Positions 32,193 to 42,650 of a stretch of 64,000 bases of DNA are shown in pieces. The first letter of the stretch is position 1. Every line of letters starts with the position of its first letter. The stretch comes from Amycolatopsis thermoflava N1165 (GTDB lineage Bacteria > Actinomycetota > Actinomycetes > Mycobacteriales > Pseudonocardiaceae). Where the stretch lies: NCBI RefSeq assembly GCF_000473265.1, contig NZ_KI421511.1:8146151-8210150 (forward strand), in the 5' to 3' direction. Both the position numbers and the translations under genes were made by a program. A model generated the notes under the pieces. The model was not told the origin of the DNA and did not search any database. It saw only the letters and a list, made by a program, of their open reading frames with translations.

Positions 32193-33299
32193 ATGCGCAC
32201 CGCGCTGTGCGAGACGTTCGGCATCCGGTACCCGATCATCGGGTTCACCCCGTCGGAGCACGTGGCCGCCGCGATCAGCAAGGCGGGCGGCCTCGGCGTG
32301 CTCGGCTGCGTGCGGTTCAACGACGCCGGTGAACTCGACCGGGTGCTGGACTGGATGGACGCCAACACTGACGGCAAGCCCTACGGGGTCGACATCGTCA
32401 TGCCCGCGAAGGTGCCCGCCGAGGGCGCCGCGGTCGACCTCGAAAAGCTGATCCCCGAGGAGCACCGCGCGTTCGTCGAGCGGACGCTGCGCGAGCTGGG
32501 GGTGCCGGAGCTGCCGGAGGACACCGAGGAACGCGCCGGCGTGCTCGGCTGGCTGCACTCGGTCGCCCGTTCGCACGTCGAGGTCGCGCTGAAGCACCCG
32601 ATCAAGCTGATCGCCAACGCGCTCGGCTCACCCCCGGTCGACGTCATCAACCAGGCGCACGAGCACGGCGTGCCGGTCGCGGCGCTCGCCGGCAAGGCCG
32701 AGCACGCGGTGCGGCACGTCGACAACGGCGTGGACTTCGTGGTGGCGCAGGGGTACGAGGCTGGCGGGCACACCGGCGAGATCGCCTCGATGGTGCTGCT
32801 GCCGGAGATCGTCGACGCGGTGGGCGATCGCGCGCCGGTGCTCGCGGCGGGCGGGATCGGCTCGGGCAGGCAGGTCGCGGCGGCGCTGGCGCTGGGCGCG
32901 TCCGGCGCGTGGACGGGCTCGATCTGGCTCGCGACGGAGGAGTATCTGCAGACGATGCCGGAGTCGACCGCGATGCAGAGCGCGCTGGTCGGGGCGACGT
33001 CGTCGGACACCGTGCGGACGCGCATCTACACCGGGAAACCGGCGCGGCTGCTCAAGACGCGCTGGACCGAGGCCTGGTCGTCCGCGGACGCGCCCGAACC
33101 GCTGCCGATGCCGCTGCAGAACCTGCTGGTGAGCAAGGCGCACAACCGCATCCACGCGGCGAACGACCCGACCGTGGTGTCGATGCCGGCAGGCCAGATC
33201 ATCGGCCGGATCGACCGGGTGCGCCCGGTGGCCGAGATCGTGGCCGACCTGGTCAGCGGTTACGAGGAGGCGTTGTCCCGCCTGGACAAGACGAGGTAG
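32193..33299 (+). CDS. Nitronate monooxygenase-family flavoprotein
   Basis: A 368-residue FMN TIM-barrel protein of the nitronate monooxygenase/2-nitropropane dioxygenase family. Features are FGIRYPIIGFTPSEHVAAAI, VVAQGYEAGGHTGEIASMVL (phosphate/flavin site) and PVLAAGGIGSGRQVAAALAL. It follows fadD19 by 11 bases with AGGAGA as ribosome site, so it is probably co-transcribed and KstR-regulated. A family member, IpdC (Rv3553), works on the last steroid rings in mycobacteria; this protein may be a related steroid-CoA oxidoreductase, but orthology cannot be claimed. Its 3' end overlaps the permease gene by 40 bases. Confidence 0.82.
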   Translation: MRTALCETFGIRYPIIGFTPSEHVAAAISKAGGLGVLGCVRFNDAGELDRVLDWMDANTDGKPYGVDIVMPAKVPAEGAAVDLEKLIPEEHRAFVERTLRELGVPELPEDTEERAGVLGWLHSVARSHVEVALKHPIKLIANALGSPPVDVINQAHEHGVPVAALAGKAEHAVRHVDNGVDFVVAQGYEAGGHTGEIASMVLLPEIVDAVGDRAPVLAAGGIGSGRQVAAALALGASGAWTGSIWLATEEYLQTMPESTAMQSALVGATSSDTVRTRIYTGKPARLLKTRWTEAWSSADAPEPLPMPLQNLLVSKAHNRIHAANDPTVVSMPAGQIIGRIDRVRPVAEIVADLVSGYEEALSRLDKTR

Positions 33300-34501
33300 G
33301 CGAGCGCGCCGGCGGCGAGCACGACGACACCGCTGATCACCGACGACAGCGGCAGGCTGAACGCGAGCACCACGCAGCCGGCGAGCCCCACCACGGGCAC
33401 CACGCGGCGGGTGCCGAGCGTCCACGCGCTCGCGTTCGCGATGGCGTAGTAGGTCAGCACCGCGAACGAGGAGAACCCGATCGCACCGCGCAGGTCGGTC
33501 ACCAGCACCAGAGCGGCGACCACGACCCCGACCGCCACCTCGGCGCGGTGCGGCACGGCGAACCGCGGGTGCACGGCGGCCAGCGCAGCGGGCAGGTGGC
33601 CGTCCCGGGCCATGGCGAACGTCGTCCGGGACACCCCGAGCACCAGGGCGAGCAACGAGCCCAGCGCGGCCAGCGCGGCGCCGGCCCGGACCACCGGGGT
33701 GAGGGCCGACCACGACGTGCTCGCCATCGCCGTCGCGATCGGGTCCGAAGTGGACGCCACGCCGTCCGGACCCAGTTGCAGCAGCAGGAAAACGGCGACG
33801 ACGGCGTACACGGCGAGCGTGATCCCCAGTGCGATCGGGATGGCACGCGGGATGGTGCGCTCCGGGTCGCGCACCTCTTCGCCGAGGGTGGCGATCCGCG
33901 CGTACCCGGCGAAAGCGAAGAACAACAGCCCGGCCGACTGCAGGATGCCGCCCGCGCCCGAGCCGGGGAACGGCGTCAGGTTGGCGGAATCCGGGCTGCC
34001 CGCGATCACGATCCCGGCCACCGACCCGGCGAGGACCACGAGCGTGATCGTGACGATGACCTTGGTGAGCGTCACCGACCGCTGGACGCCGCGGTAGTTG
34101 AGGGCCGTCAGCGCGAGCACGGCGGCCGCCGCGACGAGCGACTGCGCGAGGCGGCTCGCGCCGGGCGCGGTGTAGGACGCGACGGTCAGCGCCATCGCGG
34201 CGCAGCTCGCGGTCTTGCCGACGACGAACCCCCACCCGGCGAGGTAACCCCAGAACTCGCCGAGCCGCTCCCGGCCGTAGACGTAGGTGCCCCCGGATTC
34301 GGGGTACCGGGCGGCGAGGCGGGCGGAGGAGGTGGCGTTGCAGTAGGCGACCACGGCGGCCAGCGCCAGGCCGATCAGCAGCCCGGCGCCCGCGGCACGG
34401 GCGGCAGGGGCGAAGGCGGCGAACACGCCGGCCCCGATCATCGAGCCCAGGCCGATCACGACCGCGTCCCCGGTGCCGAGCCGTCGCACTAGTCCTGTCA
34501 C
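33260..34501 (-). CDS. APC family amino-acid permease
   Basis: About 413 residues with 12 hydrophobic segments. The N-terminal signature GDAVVIGLGSMIGAGVFAAF and the helix-6 region FFAFAGYARIATLGEEVRDP identify the amino acid/polyamine/organocation superfamily, and NATSSARLAARYPESGGTYV follows helix 2. Substrate unknown. The GTG giving MTGLVRRLGTG was chosen because the first transmembrane segment follows immediately; a GTG 15 codons upstream is possible. It converges on, and overlaps, the nitronate monooxygenase-like gene. Confidence 0.87.
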   Translation of the reverse strand: MTGLVRRLGTGDAVVIGLGSMIGAGVFAAFAPAARAAGAGLLIGLALAAVVAYCNATSSARLAARYPESGGTYVYGRERLGEFWGYLAGWGFVVGKTASCAAMALTVASYTAPGASRLAQSLVAAAAVLALTALNYRGVQRSVTLTKVIVTITLVVLAGSVAGIVIAGSPDSANLTPFPGSGAGGILQSAGLLFFAFAGYARIATLGEEVRDPERTIPRAIPIALGITLAVYAVVAVFLLLQLGPDGVASTSDPIATAMASTSWSALTPVVRAGAALAALGSLLALVLGVSRTTFAMARDGHLPAALAAVHPRFAVPHRAEVAVGVVVAALVLVTDLRGAIGFSSFAVLTYYAIANASAWTLGTRRVVPVVGLAGCVVLAFSLPLSSVISGVVVLAAGALAYLVLSRRDNASS

Positions 34502-34614
34502 GGGGAGACCGTAACCGGTGGCCCGGCCGCGGGGATGATCCGTCACGGGATGTTCGGCGCCCGTTCGCCCACGGACAGGGGCGCGATCAACCAGAGCGCC
34601 CAGGATCGTGCCGT

Positions 34615-35850
34615 TCAACCAAGGGCGTCCAGCTTCCGTTCCAGCACCGCGCGTTCCCGTTCGTTGCCGCACAGCTCGACGGCCCGCCTGAGCTCCGTCC
34701 GGGCCTCCTCGGTGCGCCCGAGCCGCACGAGCAACTCGCCGCGCACGGTCGGCAGCAGGTGCGACTTGCCGAGCGCCCCGGCCGCCGCCAGGGCGTCCAC
34801 GATCGGCAGCGCCGCCGCCGGGCCCTGCGCCATCGACACCGCCACCGCGCGGTTGAGGTCGACCACGGGCGACGGCGCGAGCCCGCCGAGTGCCTCATAC
34901 AGCAGCACCACCCGGTCCCAGTTCGTCTCCGCCACCGACGGCGCGACGGCGTGGCACTCGGCGATCGCGGCCTGCAGGCCGTACGCGCCCAGCCCCCGCC
35001 CGGCCGCCTCCGCCCGCGCCAGCGCCGCCCGTCCCCGCCGGATCGCCGACCGGTCCCACCGCCGCCGGTCCTGGTCCTCCAGCAGCACCGGCTCCCCGTC
35101 CGGCCCGGTGCGCGCCGGGAACCGCGCCGCGGTCAGCTCCAGCAACGCCAGCAGCCCGTGCACCTCCGGCTCGTCCGGCATCAGGCGCGACAGCACGCGG
35201 GCGAGGCGCTGGGCCTCGCCCGCGAGGTCGAACCTGATCAGGTCACCACCGGAGCTGGCCGACGAACCCTCGGTGAAGATCACGTAGATCACGTTCAGCA
35301 CCGACCCGAGCCGCGCGGCCCGCTCCTCCGGCGAGGGCACCTCGAACGGCACCCCCGCCGCGCCGAGCGTCTTCTTCGCCCGCGTGATCCGCGCCTGCAC
35401 CGTCGCCGTCGGCACGAGGAACGCCCGCGCGATCTCGTCGCTGGTCAGACCGCCGACCACCCGCAGCGTCAGCGCCACCCGCGCCTCCCGCGACAGCACC
35501 GGGTGGCACGAGATGAACATCAGCGCGAGCACGTCGTCGTCGATCTGGTCCGGATCCCACTCGATCTCCCCGCCGTCCTCGCGCAGCTCGTTGGCGAGGA
35601 CGGCGTACCGCTCGTCGAGCGCGGAGCGCCTGCGGAACGCGTCGACCGCCCGGCGCCTGCCCACCGTCAGCAGCCACCCCGCCGGGTTGCGGGGCACCCC
35701 CTCACGCGGCCAGGTCACCAGAGCCTCCGCCAGCGCCTCCTGGGCGAGGTCCTCGGCCAGCGCGAAATCGCCGGTGTAGCGCGCGAGCGCACCGACGATC
35801 CGCGCCGACTCGATGCGCCAGACGGCGGCGATCGCTTCCCGCTCGGTCAT
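34615..35850 (-). CDS. ECF42-type sigma factor with C-terminal TPR-like domain
   Basis: A 411-residue sigma factor. Region 2 (ALARYTGDFALAEDLAQEAL) and region 4 (LTSDEIARAFLVPTATVQAR) occupy the first 170 residues. The remaining 240 contain DUF6596 and tetratricopeptide-like helices (AVAVSMAQGPAAALPIVDAL, ELLVRLGRTEEARTELRRAV), the architecture of group ECF42. In this group the C-terminal extension is needed for activity and the partner gene encodes a DGPF (YCII-like) protein, which is indeed upstream by one base. No anti-sigma gene is present. Confidence 0.9.
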   Translation of the reverse strand: MTEREAIAAVWRIESARIVGALARYTGDFALAEDLAQEALAEALVTWPREGVPRNPAGWLLTVGRRRAVDAFRRRSALDERYAVLANELREDGGEIEWDPDQIDDDVLALMFISCHPVLSREARVALTLRVVGGLTSDEIARAFLVPTATVQARITRAKKTLGAAGVPFEVPSPEERAARLGSVLNVIYVIFTEGSSASSGGDLIRFDLAGEAQRLARVLSRLMPDEPEVHGLLALLELTAARFPARTGPDGEPVLLEDQDRRRWDRSAIRRGRAALARAEAAGRGLGAYGLQAAIAECHAVAPSVAETNWDRVVLLYEALGGLAPSPVVDLNRAVAVSMAQGPAAALPIVDALAAAGALGKSHLLPTVRGELLVRLGRTEEARTELRRAVELCGNERERAVLERKLDALG

Positions 35851-35851
35851 C

Positions 35852-36271
35852 TCAGAGCTGACCGGTCGCCTCGCGCCACGCCCGCTCCTTCTGGATCCAC
35901 TCGTTGTCCTGCGGGAACTCGTCGATCGTGGTGACCCGCCGGATCTCGGTCTTGAAACCCTTGCCCTTGATCGGGGACCGCTTCGCCCACTCGACCGCCT
36001 CCTCCTTGGAGGCCACGTTGAGGATGTAGAAGCCGCCGAACAGCTCCTTCGTCTCGCCGTACGGGCCGTCGGTGACCACGGGCGGCTCCGAGGAGTAGTC
36101 CACCACCACGCCGTCGTTCGCGTCGTCCAGACCCTCGGCGGCGACCAGCACACCGGCCCGGATCAGCTCCTGGTTGTACCGGCCGGTCATCTCGATCATC
36201 TGGTCGAAGTCGAAGTCGGCCAGGTTCGCGAACGCCTCGTCGGTGGCCCGCCAGATCAGCATGAACTTCAT
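35852..36271 (-). CDS. DGPF domain (YCII-related) protein
   Basis: A 139-residue YCII-fold protein. It starts KFMLIWRATDEAFANLADFD and has the DGP signature in VVTDGPYGETKELFGGFYIL, from which the DGPF family is named. Its stop is one base before the ATG of the ECF42 sigma gene, so the two are co-translated. In ECF42 systems such proteins are both neighbours and targets of the sigma factor; their molecular role is unclear, and some are suspected to be dioxygenase- or dehydratase-like enzymes. Confidence 0.9.
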   Translation of the reverse strand: MKFMLIWRATDEAFANLADFDFDQMIEMTGRYNQELIRAGVLVAAEGLDDANDGVVVDYSSEPPVVTDGPYGETKELFGGFYILNVASKEEAVEWAKRSPIKGKGFKTEIRRVTTIDEFPQDNEWIQKERAWREATGQL

Positions 36272-36403
36272 GGTGTTTCTCCCTCGGTGTCCGGGTCCTT
36301 CTGGACCCTCTCACCCCATGGGTCGAACGGGGGGCGTTTCGATCGACACGGTCCCCGGGATTTTTTGTGCAACCCGTCGGCGGGCCCGTTCCGTCCTGGA
36401 GGC

Positions 36404-36913
36404 ATGAGGTGGAAAGCAACGATGTGCGGGCTGGGCCTCGTCCTGCTGGCGGCCACGGCCTGCGGCGAGCAGGCCCCCACCGTCGGAAGCGGGTCCGGCG
36501 ACGCGACCAGCAGCGAAGCCGCTCCCACCGCGCCGACCATCCCGGCCACCGACCTGCCCCCGGTCATGCCGGGCGGGCCGCGCCAGATGCAGCCACCGGC
36601 GGACACCGCCCAGGTGCCTGCCACCCGCGTCGACTCCTCGGCGCTGCCGTCGGACTTCCCGCGCGAGGTGTTCGTCAGCGCGGACGGCAAGCAGTTGTTC
36701 ATCCGCGCCGAGGAGGGCGGCTGCGGGCGCGCCGCGGCCGAGGTGACCGCACAGGACGCGCGGCAGGTCGTCGTCAACCTGGTCGAGAACAAGAGCAACC
36801 TGGCAGGCCAGATGTGCACGATGGACATCCGCTACCCGGTGGTGTCGGCGACCCTGTCCGAGCCCCTGAACGAGCGGACTGTGGTGCTGACGAGCGCCAA
36901 ACGAGGTTACTGA
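36404..36913 (+). CDS. Probable secreted lipoprotein, hypothetical
   Basis: A 169-residue protein with an N-terminal signal (MRWKATMCGLGLVLLAATAC) whose Cys20 sits in a plausible lipobox (LAATAC). A Ser/Thr/Pro-rich linker (about 25-65) leads to a small C-terminal domain with two cysteines, EEGGCGRAAAEVTAQ and AGQMCTMDIRYP, likely a disulfide. It resembles actinobacterial surface lipoproteins of unknown function. CTGGAGGC precedes the ATG. The SRPBCC gene follows by 18 bases. Confidence 0.75.
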   Translation: MRWKATMCGLGLVLLAATACGEQAPTVGSGSGDATSSEAAPTAPTIPATDLPPVMPGGPRQMQPPADTAQVPATRVDSSALPSDFPREVFVSADGKQLFIRAEEGGCGRAAAEVTAQDARQVVVNLVENKSNLAGQMCTMDIRYPVVSATLSEPLNERTVVLTSAKRGY

Positions 36914-36931
36914 CCGGTAGTATCCCGGGGC

Positions 36932-37369
36932 ATGAGGAAACGCCAGGTCTCCGCCACGCGGATCGTCGCGGCCCCGCCGGAGAAGATCTTCGAGCTGCTC
37001 GCGGACCCGTCGAAACACCCGCTGATCGACGGCTCCGGCACGGTCCTCGCCGCGCAGGGCGGCGGGCCGGAGCGCCTGACGCTCGGCTCCCGCTTCGGCA
37101 TGGACATGAAGATGGGCGCGAACTACAAGATCCTCAACACGGTCGTCGAGTTCGACGAGAACCGGCTGATCGCCTGGCGGCACTTCAACGGGCACCGTTG
37201 GCGGTGGCAGCTCAAACCGCTCGAGGACGGCTCGACCGAGGTCACCGAGACCTTCGACTGGTCCACCGCGCGCATTCCGCTCTTGATCGACCTGAGCTTC
37301 TTCCCGCGCAAGAACAAGCAGGCCATCGACAAGACGCTCGACCGGCTGGTCAACCTGTTCCAGGCGTGA
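36932..37369 (+). CDS. SRPBCC family protein (polyketide cyclase/dehydrase type)
   Basis: A 145-residue START-like lipid-binding protein. The strand ATRIVAAPPEKIFELLADPS is the family N-terminal signature, then MGANYKILNTVVEFDENRLI, WRWQLKPLEDGSTEVTETFD and a long C-terminal helix KQAIDKTLDRLVNLFQA. Ligand and function are unknown. It follows the lipoprotein gene on the same strand and ends directly before a strong hairpin shared with the convergent fumarase gene. Confidence 0.85.
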   Translation: MRKRQVSATRIVAAPPEKIFELLADPSKHPLIDGSGTVLAAQGGGPERLTLGSRFGMDMKMGANYKILNTVVEFDENRLIAWRHFNGHRWRWQLKPLEDGSTEVTETFDWSTARIPLLIDLSFFPRKNKQAIDKTLDRLVNLFQA

Positions 37370-37371
37370 AA

Positions 37372-37403
37372 AACGGGCGCCACCCGCGTGGGTGGCGCCC
37401 GTT
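37372..37403. terminator. Bidirectional terminator between SRPBCC and fumarase genes
   Basis: AACGGGCGCCACCC and GGGTGGCGCCCGTT form a perfect 14-bp stem with a GCGT loop, placed two bases after the SRPBCC stop and 12 before the fumarase stop. Terminal A and T pairs give weak U-tracts on both strands. Confidence 0.85.
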
Positions 37404-37415
37404 CCGGTCAGCCGG

Positions 37416-39077
<1,662 letters not shown>

Positions 39078-39427
39078 TCGGGCTCCCTCGCAGGCAATTC
39101 GGGCCCTTGACGTTACCGCTTGCGCGTGCTTGCCCACGTAGAGGTGTGGCGCGCACCTCGCCGGAGATCGCGTGGCGCGAACCACCCCGGAAAAGTCGGA
39201 AGGCCGGGCCCACCCCGACGGACCCGACCTTCCGGGGAAAGCGGCCGGGAGCACAGGGCACCCGCCGCGAAGTCCAACCGTCCGTAGGACGTGAAGAACT
39301 CACCAAACGTTGCTTCCACGGTGACGTGACCTACGTCATACGTCAACACTGCCGATCGGGTTGTCGTGGAACGCGAACAGGGCCACCCCGCGTAGGCGGA
39401 GTGGCCCTGCCGGTTGCCCTGGACGGG
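39078..39427. other. Gene-free stretch between fumarase and sigB
   Basis: No convincing gene. It holds the fumarase promoter region on the minus strand next to the GTG and, at its right end, a terminator hairpin for sigB. A 78-codon frame in between lacks a ribosome site and family features and was not accepted. Confidence 0.6.
39379..39408 (-). terminator. sigB terminator hairpin
   Basis: AGGGCCACCCCGC and GCGGAGTGGCCCT pair over 13 positions with one mismatch and a GTAG loop, 19 bases after the sigB stop. There is no strong U-tract, as is common in high-GC actinobacteria. Confidence 0.65.
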
Positions 39428-40453
39428 TCAGCTGGCGTAGGCGCGCAGGCGCTCGGCCCGCTCGCCCTGGCGCAGCTTCGACATGACCTCGCGCTCGATC
39501 TGGCGGACCCGCTCGCGGGACAGCCCGAAATGCTTGCCGATCTGGTCGAGGGTGCGCGGCTGGCCGTCGTCGAGGCCGTAGCGCATCCGGATGACCTGCT
39601 GCTCCCGCTCGTCGAGGGTGGCCAGGACCCGGCGCAGGTCGTCCTGCAGCAGGCCCGAGATGACCGCGCTCTCGGCGTCGGTGGCCTCGGAGTCCTCGAT
39701 GAAGTCGCCCAGCGGGGCGTCCTCGTCGGTGCCGACCGGCATGTCGAGGCTCACCGGGTCGCGGGCGTGGTCGAGCAGGTCGGCGACCTTCTCGACGGCG
39801 ATGCCGGACTCGGCGGCCAGCTCCTCGTTGGTGGCTTCACGGCCGAGCTGCTGGTGCAGGTCGCGCTTGATGCGGGCCAGCTTGTTGACCTGCTCGACGA
39901 GGTGCACGGGCAGCCGGATGGTGCGGCCCTGGTCGGCCATGCCGCGGGTGATGGCCTGGCGGATCCACCACGTCGCGTAGGTCGAGAACTTGAACCCCTT
40001 GGAGTAGTCGAACTTCTCCACCGCGCGGATCAGACCCAGGTTCCCCTCCTGGATCAGGTCGAGCAGCGGCATCCCCCGTCCCGTGTAGCGCTTGGCCAGC
40101 GACACGACCAGCCGGAGGTTGGCCTCCAGCAGGTGGTTCTTGGCCTTGTGGCCGTCGCGCACGAGCGCCTCGAGCTCCTTGCGGCGCTGCGGGCTCAGCT
40201 TCGGCGCGGTGTCGAGCATGTGCTGCGCGAACACCCCCGCCTCGATGCGCTTGGCGAGCTCGACCTCGTCGGCGGCGGACAGCAGCGCGGTCTTGCCGAT
40301 CCCGTTGAGGTAGACCCGCACGAGGTCCGCGGCCGGGCCCTGTGCGTCGAGATCCGCGTCGAGGTTCGGCGAAGGGCGTACGCTGGACTCGACGGGCTCG
40401 GTTTCGGGCTCGGGGACCTCACGAGTCGGGCGCTCGAGAGTCTGTACTGACAT
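39428..40453 (-). CDS. sigB: RNA polymerase sigma factor SigB (group 2)
   Basis: Stress and stationary-phase principal-like sigma factor. The 341-residue protein follows M. tuberculosis SigB: LVRVYLNGIGKTALLSAADE (region 1.2), NLGLIRAVEKFDYSKGFKFS and YATWWIRQAITRGMADQGRT (region 2), LGREATNEELAAESGI (region 3), and the region 4 helix-turn-helix TLDQIGKHFGLSRERVRQIE ending AERLRAYAS. It lacks the long N-terminal extension of SigA. An ECF-type promoter lies about 125 bases upstream, in keeping with SigE/SigH control of sigB in mycobacteria. Confidence 0.94.
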   Translation of the reverse strand: MSVQTLERPTREVPEPETEPVESSVRPSPNLDADLDAQGPAADLVRVYLNGIGKTALLSAADEVELAKRIEAGVFAQHMLDTAPKLSPQRRKELEALVRDGHKAKNHLLEANLRLVVSLAKRYTGRGMPLLDLIQEGNLGLIRAVEKFDYSKGFKFSTYATWWIRQAITRGMADQGRTIRLPVHLVEQVNKLARIKRDLHQQLGREATNEELAAESGIAVEKVADLLDHARDPVSLDMPVGTDEDAPLGDFIEDSEATDAESAVISGLLQDDLRRVLATLDEREQQVIRMRYGLDDGQPRTLDQIGKHFGLSRERVRQIEREVMSKLRQGERAERLRAYAS

Positions 40454-40576
40454 GTTCTGCCTCCCCGGTCACGGGCGGACACGTTCGGTGCGTCACACCG
40501 GCTGTTGCGCCGCGTGGGTGGATCCTGTGGAGTGCTCCACCCCCGCGGTGTCCAGCTCGTCGGCTGGACAATGGTT

Positions 40577-40605
40577 CCAACGCCGGCCGTTGCCAAAACG
40601 TTCCC
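40577..40605 (-). promoter_or_regulatory. ECF-type (SigH/SigE/SigR-like) promoter of sigB
   Basis: On the minus strand GGGAAC (40605-40600) and CGTTGG (40582-40577) are 17 bases apart, matching the GGAA-N(16-18)-GTT pattern of SigH/SigE/SigR-type sigma factors. It points at sigB, about 124 bases away. Known regulation of mycobacterial sigB supports it; the sequence match alone is short. Confidence 0.55.
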
Positions 40606-40697
40606 GCCTTCTCGACTTCAAGACGAGGCGGTACCGGACCGGGTTGCTCCACCAAAGCTGAGGTTTTGCTGAGAGACCGCTTCGGTGGAGTAGTGGT

Positions 40698-41123
40698 TCA
40701 GACCTCCACGAGCACCGTGAAGGGTCCGTCGTTCACGCTGCGCACCGCCATCATGGCGCCGAACTTCCCCGTGGCCACACGGGCTCCGCGCTCGCGCAGC
40801 TCCGCCACGACGCGGTCGAACAGCGCCAGCGCGTCGTCCGGACGGGCCGCCTGCGTCCACGATGGACGGCGCCCCTTGCGGGTGTCGCCGTACAGCGTGA
40901 ATTGGCTCACCACCAGCAAAGGGGCGCCGGAAGTGGCGCACGACTCCTCGTCGCGGAGGATGCGGAGCTCGTGCAGCTTCCGCGCCATGGTGACCGCTTT
41001 GTCCTCGCTGTCCGAAACGTGGACGCCGAGCAGCACCAGCAGCCCCGGCTCCTCGATCGCGCCGACGACCTCGCCCTCGACTGTGACGCTCGCCTCGGTC
41101 ACCCGCGCCGCGACGGCCCTCAC
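40698..41123 (-). CDS. dtd: D-aminoacyl-tRNA deacylase
   Basis: Removes D-amino acids (and glycine mischarged on tRNA-Ala) from tRNA. The 141-residue protein has both DTD signatures: VSQFTLYGDTRKGRRPSW near 80-97 and the C-terminal RSVNDGPFTVLVEV carrying the Gly-cisPro dipeptide in NDGPFT. The N-terminus RAVAARVTEASVTVEGEVVG is typical. The GTG start overlaps the stop of the upstream methyltransferase gene by four bases (GTGA), so the two are translationally coupled. Confidence 0.95.
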   Translation of the reverse strand: MRAVAARVTEASVTVEGEVVGAIEEPGLLVLLGVHVSDSEDKAVTMARKLHELRILRDEESCATSGAPLLVVSQFTLYGDTRKGRRPSWTQAARPDDALALFDRVVAELRERGARVATGKFGAMMAVRSVNDGPFTVLVEV

Positions 41124-42601
41124 ACCGCCTCCAGGAAGCCGTGGCGGACCAGTTCCCGCACCAGCGGCAGCGCGGCCTCGGTGAGCGCCTCCTCGTCCAG
41201 CCCGTGCCCGGCCGCGAGCAGCGACAGCAGGTCCGACAGCGGAAGCGCGCCCCGGCAGCCGGCCAGCAGCGCGGCGACCGTCTCGTCGACCTCGTGCTGC
41301 CAGCCGGGGCCGTCGGAGCGGTGCAGCCGCAGCACCGTGGTGTCCCAGCCCTCGTCGCCGGGCGCGGACACCCGCTCCAGCAGCACCGTCGGCGGCACCC
41401 GGAAGCGCGCGTCCAGCAGGTCGTGCCCGTGCTCCCGCAGCCAGGTCACGCGGTCCAGCCACCGGCCGGCCTCCGGGCCCAACGGGTCGTCGTAGGCCTG
41501 CCGCAGGTCCTCGCACACCACCGTGGGGTGGGCCGCGTCCGTCCGGCGCAGGGTGACGAAACCGAACCCGACACCGTGGACCTTGTTCTCGGCGAACCAG
41601 TCCAGCCAGTCGGCGGCCTTGGCCCGGCCGCGATCGGAGCGCGGGTCGATGCCCGCGTCACGCAACCAGGTGCCCACGTACAGCCCGGGGTCGGCTACGT
41701 CCCGTTGCACGAACCACGCGTCCGTGCCGCCGGGCAGCCAGCGGCTCACCCGGTCGGCCCAGTCCTCGCCGTCGACGTGCAACCAGGAGGCGAGCAGCTG
41801 CCCGGTGCCGCCCTCGGTCAGGAACCCGGGCAGCTGGCGGATCACCAGCGCGCTCGCGTCGTCGCCGCCGAGGCCGGAGTCGCGGTAGGTGTAGTCGACG
41901 CGCGGCGGTCCCACCACGAACGGGGGATTGCACACGATCTGGTCGAACCGGCGGCGCGCGACCGGCGCGAACCACTCGCCCCGCACCAGTTCCACGTCCA
42001 GCTCGTTCAGCCGGAACGTCGCGTCCGCCAGCGCCAGCGCCCGCTCCGACACGTCGGTGGCGGTGACGCGCTGGGCGTGCCGGGTGGCGTGCAGCGCCTG
42101 CACGCCGTTGCCGGTGCCCAGGTCCAGCAGGCTGCCCACCGGGCGGCGGGTCGTGGCGCGGATCAGGCTCAGCGACGCGTGCCCGACGCCGAGCACGTGG
42201 TCCGGCGGGACCTCCGCGCCCAGCACGTCGGAGTCCAGGTCCGAGACGACCCACCAGGAGCCCTGCTCGTCCCCGTGCGGCCGCACGTCCAGGCCCGCGC
42301 GCAGCTGCTCCCGTCCGCGCACCAGACCGGCGGCGAGCGCGTCGTCCAGCGCCACCGGCGCCAGCGCGGCCCGCACGGCCGCTTCCGGCTCGGCGGAACC
42401 CAGCAGGAACAGGCGGATGAGCGTGCCGAGCTCGCCGGCGTCCGCGCTGGCGCGGAAGGCGAGTTCGGGCTCGCCGCGGCCCAGCGCCGCGTGGGCCGCC
42501 CCGCCCAGCGCGTCGACCACGCCGTCGGCGTCGTAGCCGGTGCGCTGGAACGCCTCGCGCAGCCGGGCCAGGAAATCGTCGGAGAACCGCGGAATGCTCA
42601 C
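41120..42601 (-). CDS. DUF7059/methyltransferase small-domain protein (PrmC-like)
   Basis: A 493-residue actinobacterial protein with an N-terminal helical domain (about 1-130), a central class I methyltransferase domain (SLLDLGTGNGVQALHA, motif I near 155-170; IVCNPPFVVGPP, motif IV) and a C-terminal domain of about 170 residues. The NPPF motif is typical of enzymes that methylate amide or base nitrogens, such as PrmC (glutamine of release factors). The real substrate is unknown. Coupled to dtd by a 4-bp overlap, which suggests a translation-related role. Confidence 0.85.
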   Translation of the reverse strand: MSIPRFSDDFLARLREAFQRTGYDADGVVDALGGAAHAALGRGEPELAFRASADAGELGTLIRLFLLGSAEPEAAVRAALAPVALDDALAAGLVRGREQLRAGLDVRPHGDEQGSWWVVSDLDSDVLGAEVPPDHVLGVGHASLSLIRATTRRPVGSLLDLGTGNGVQALHATRHAQRVTATDVSERALALADATFRLNELDVELVRGEWFAPVARRRFDQIVCNPPFVVGPPRVDYTYRDSGLGGDDASALVIRQLPGFLTEGGTGQLLASWLHVDGEDWADRVSRWLPGGTDAWFVQRDVADPGLYVGTWLRDAGIDPRSDRGRAKAADWLDWFAENKVHGVGFGFVTLRRTDAAHPTVVCEDLRQAYDDPLGPEAGRWLDRVTWLREHGHDLLDARFRVPPTVLLERVSAPGDEGWDTTVLRLHRSDGPGWQHEVDETVAALLAGCRGALPLSDLLSLLAAGHGLDEEALTEAALPLVRELVRHGFLEAV

Positions 42602-42650
42602 GGTGGGTGATCCTCCCACGCGGGCGCCCCGGCTGTGCTGAGATGGCCGC

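Noticed and set aside
39113..39349. 78-codon frame upstream of fumarase
   Set aside because: No ribosome site or homologue recalled, and it lies in the promoter region.
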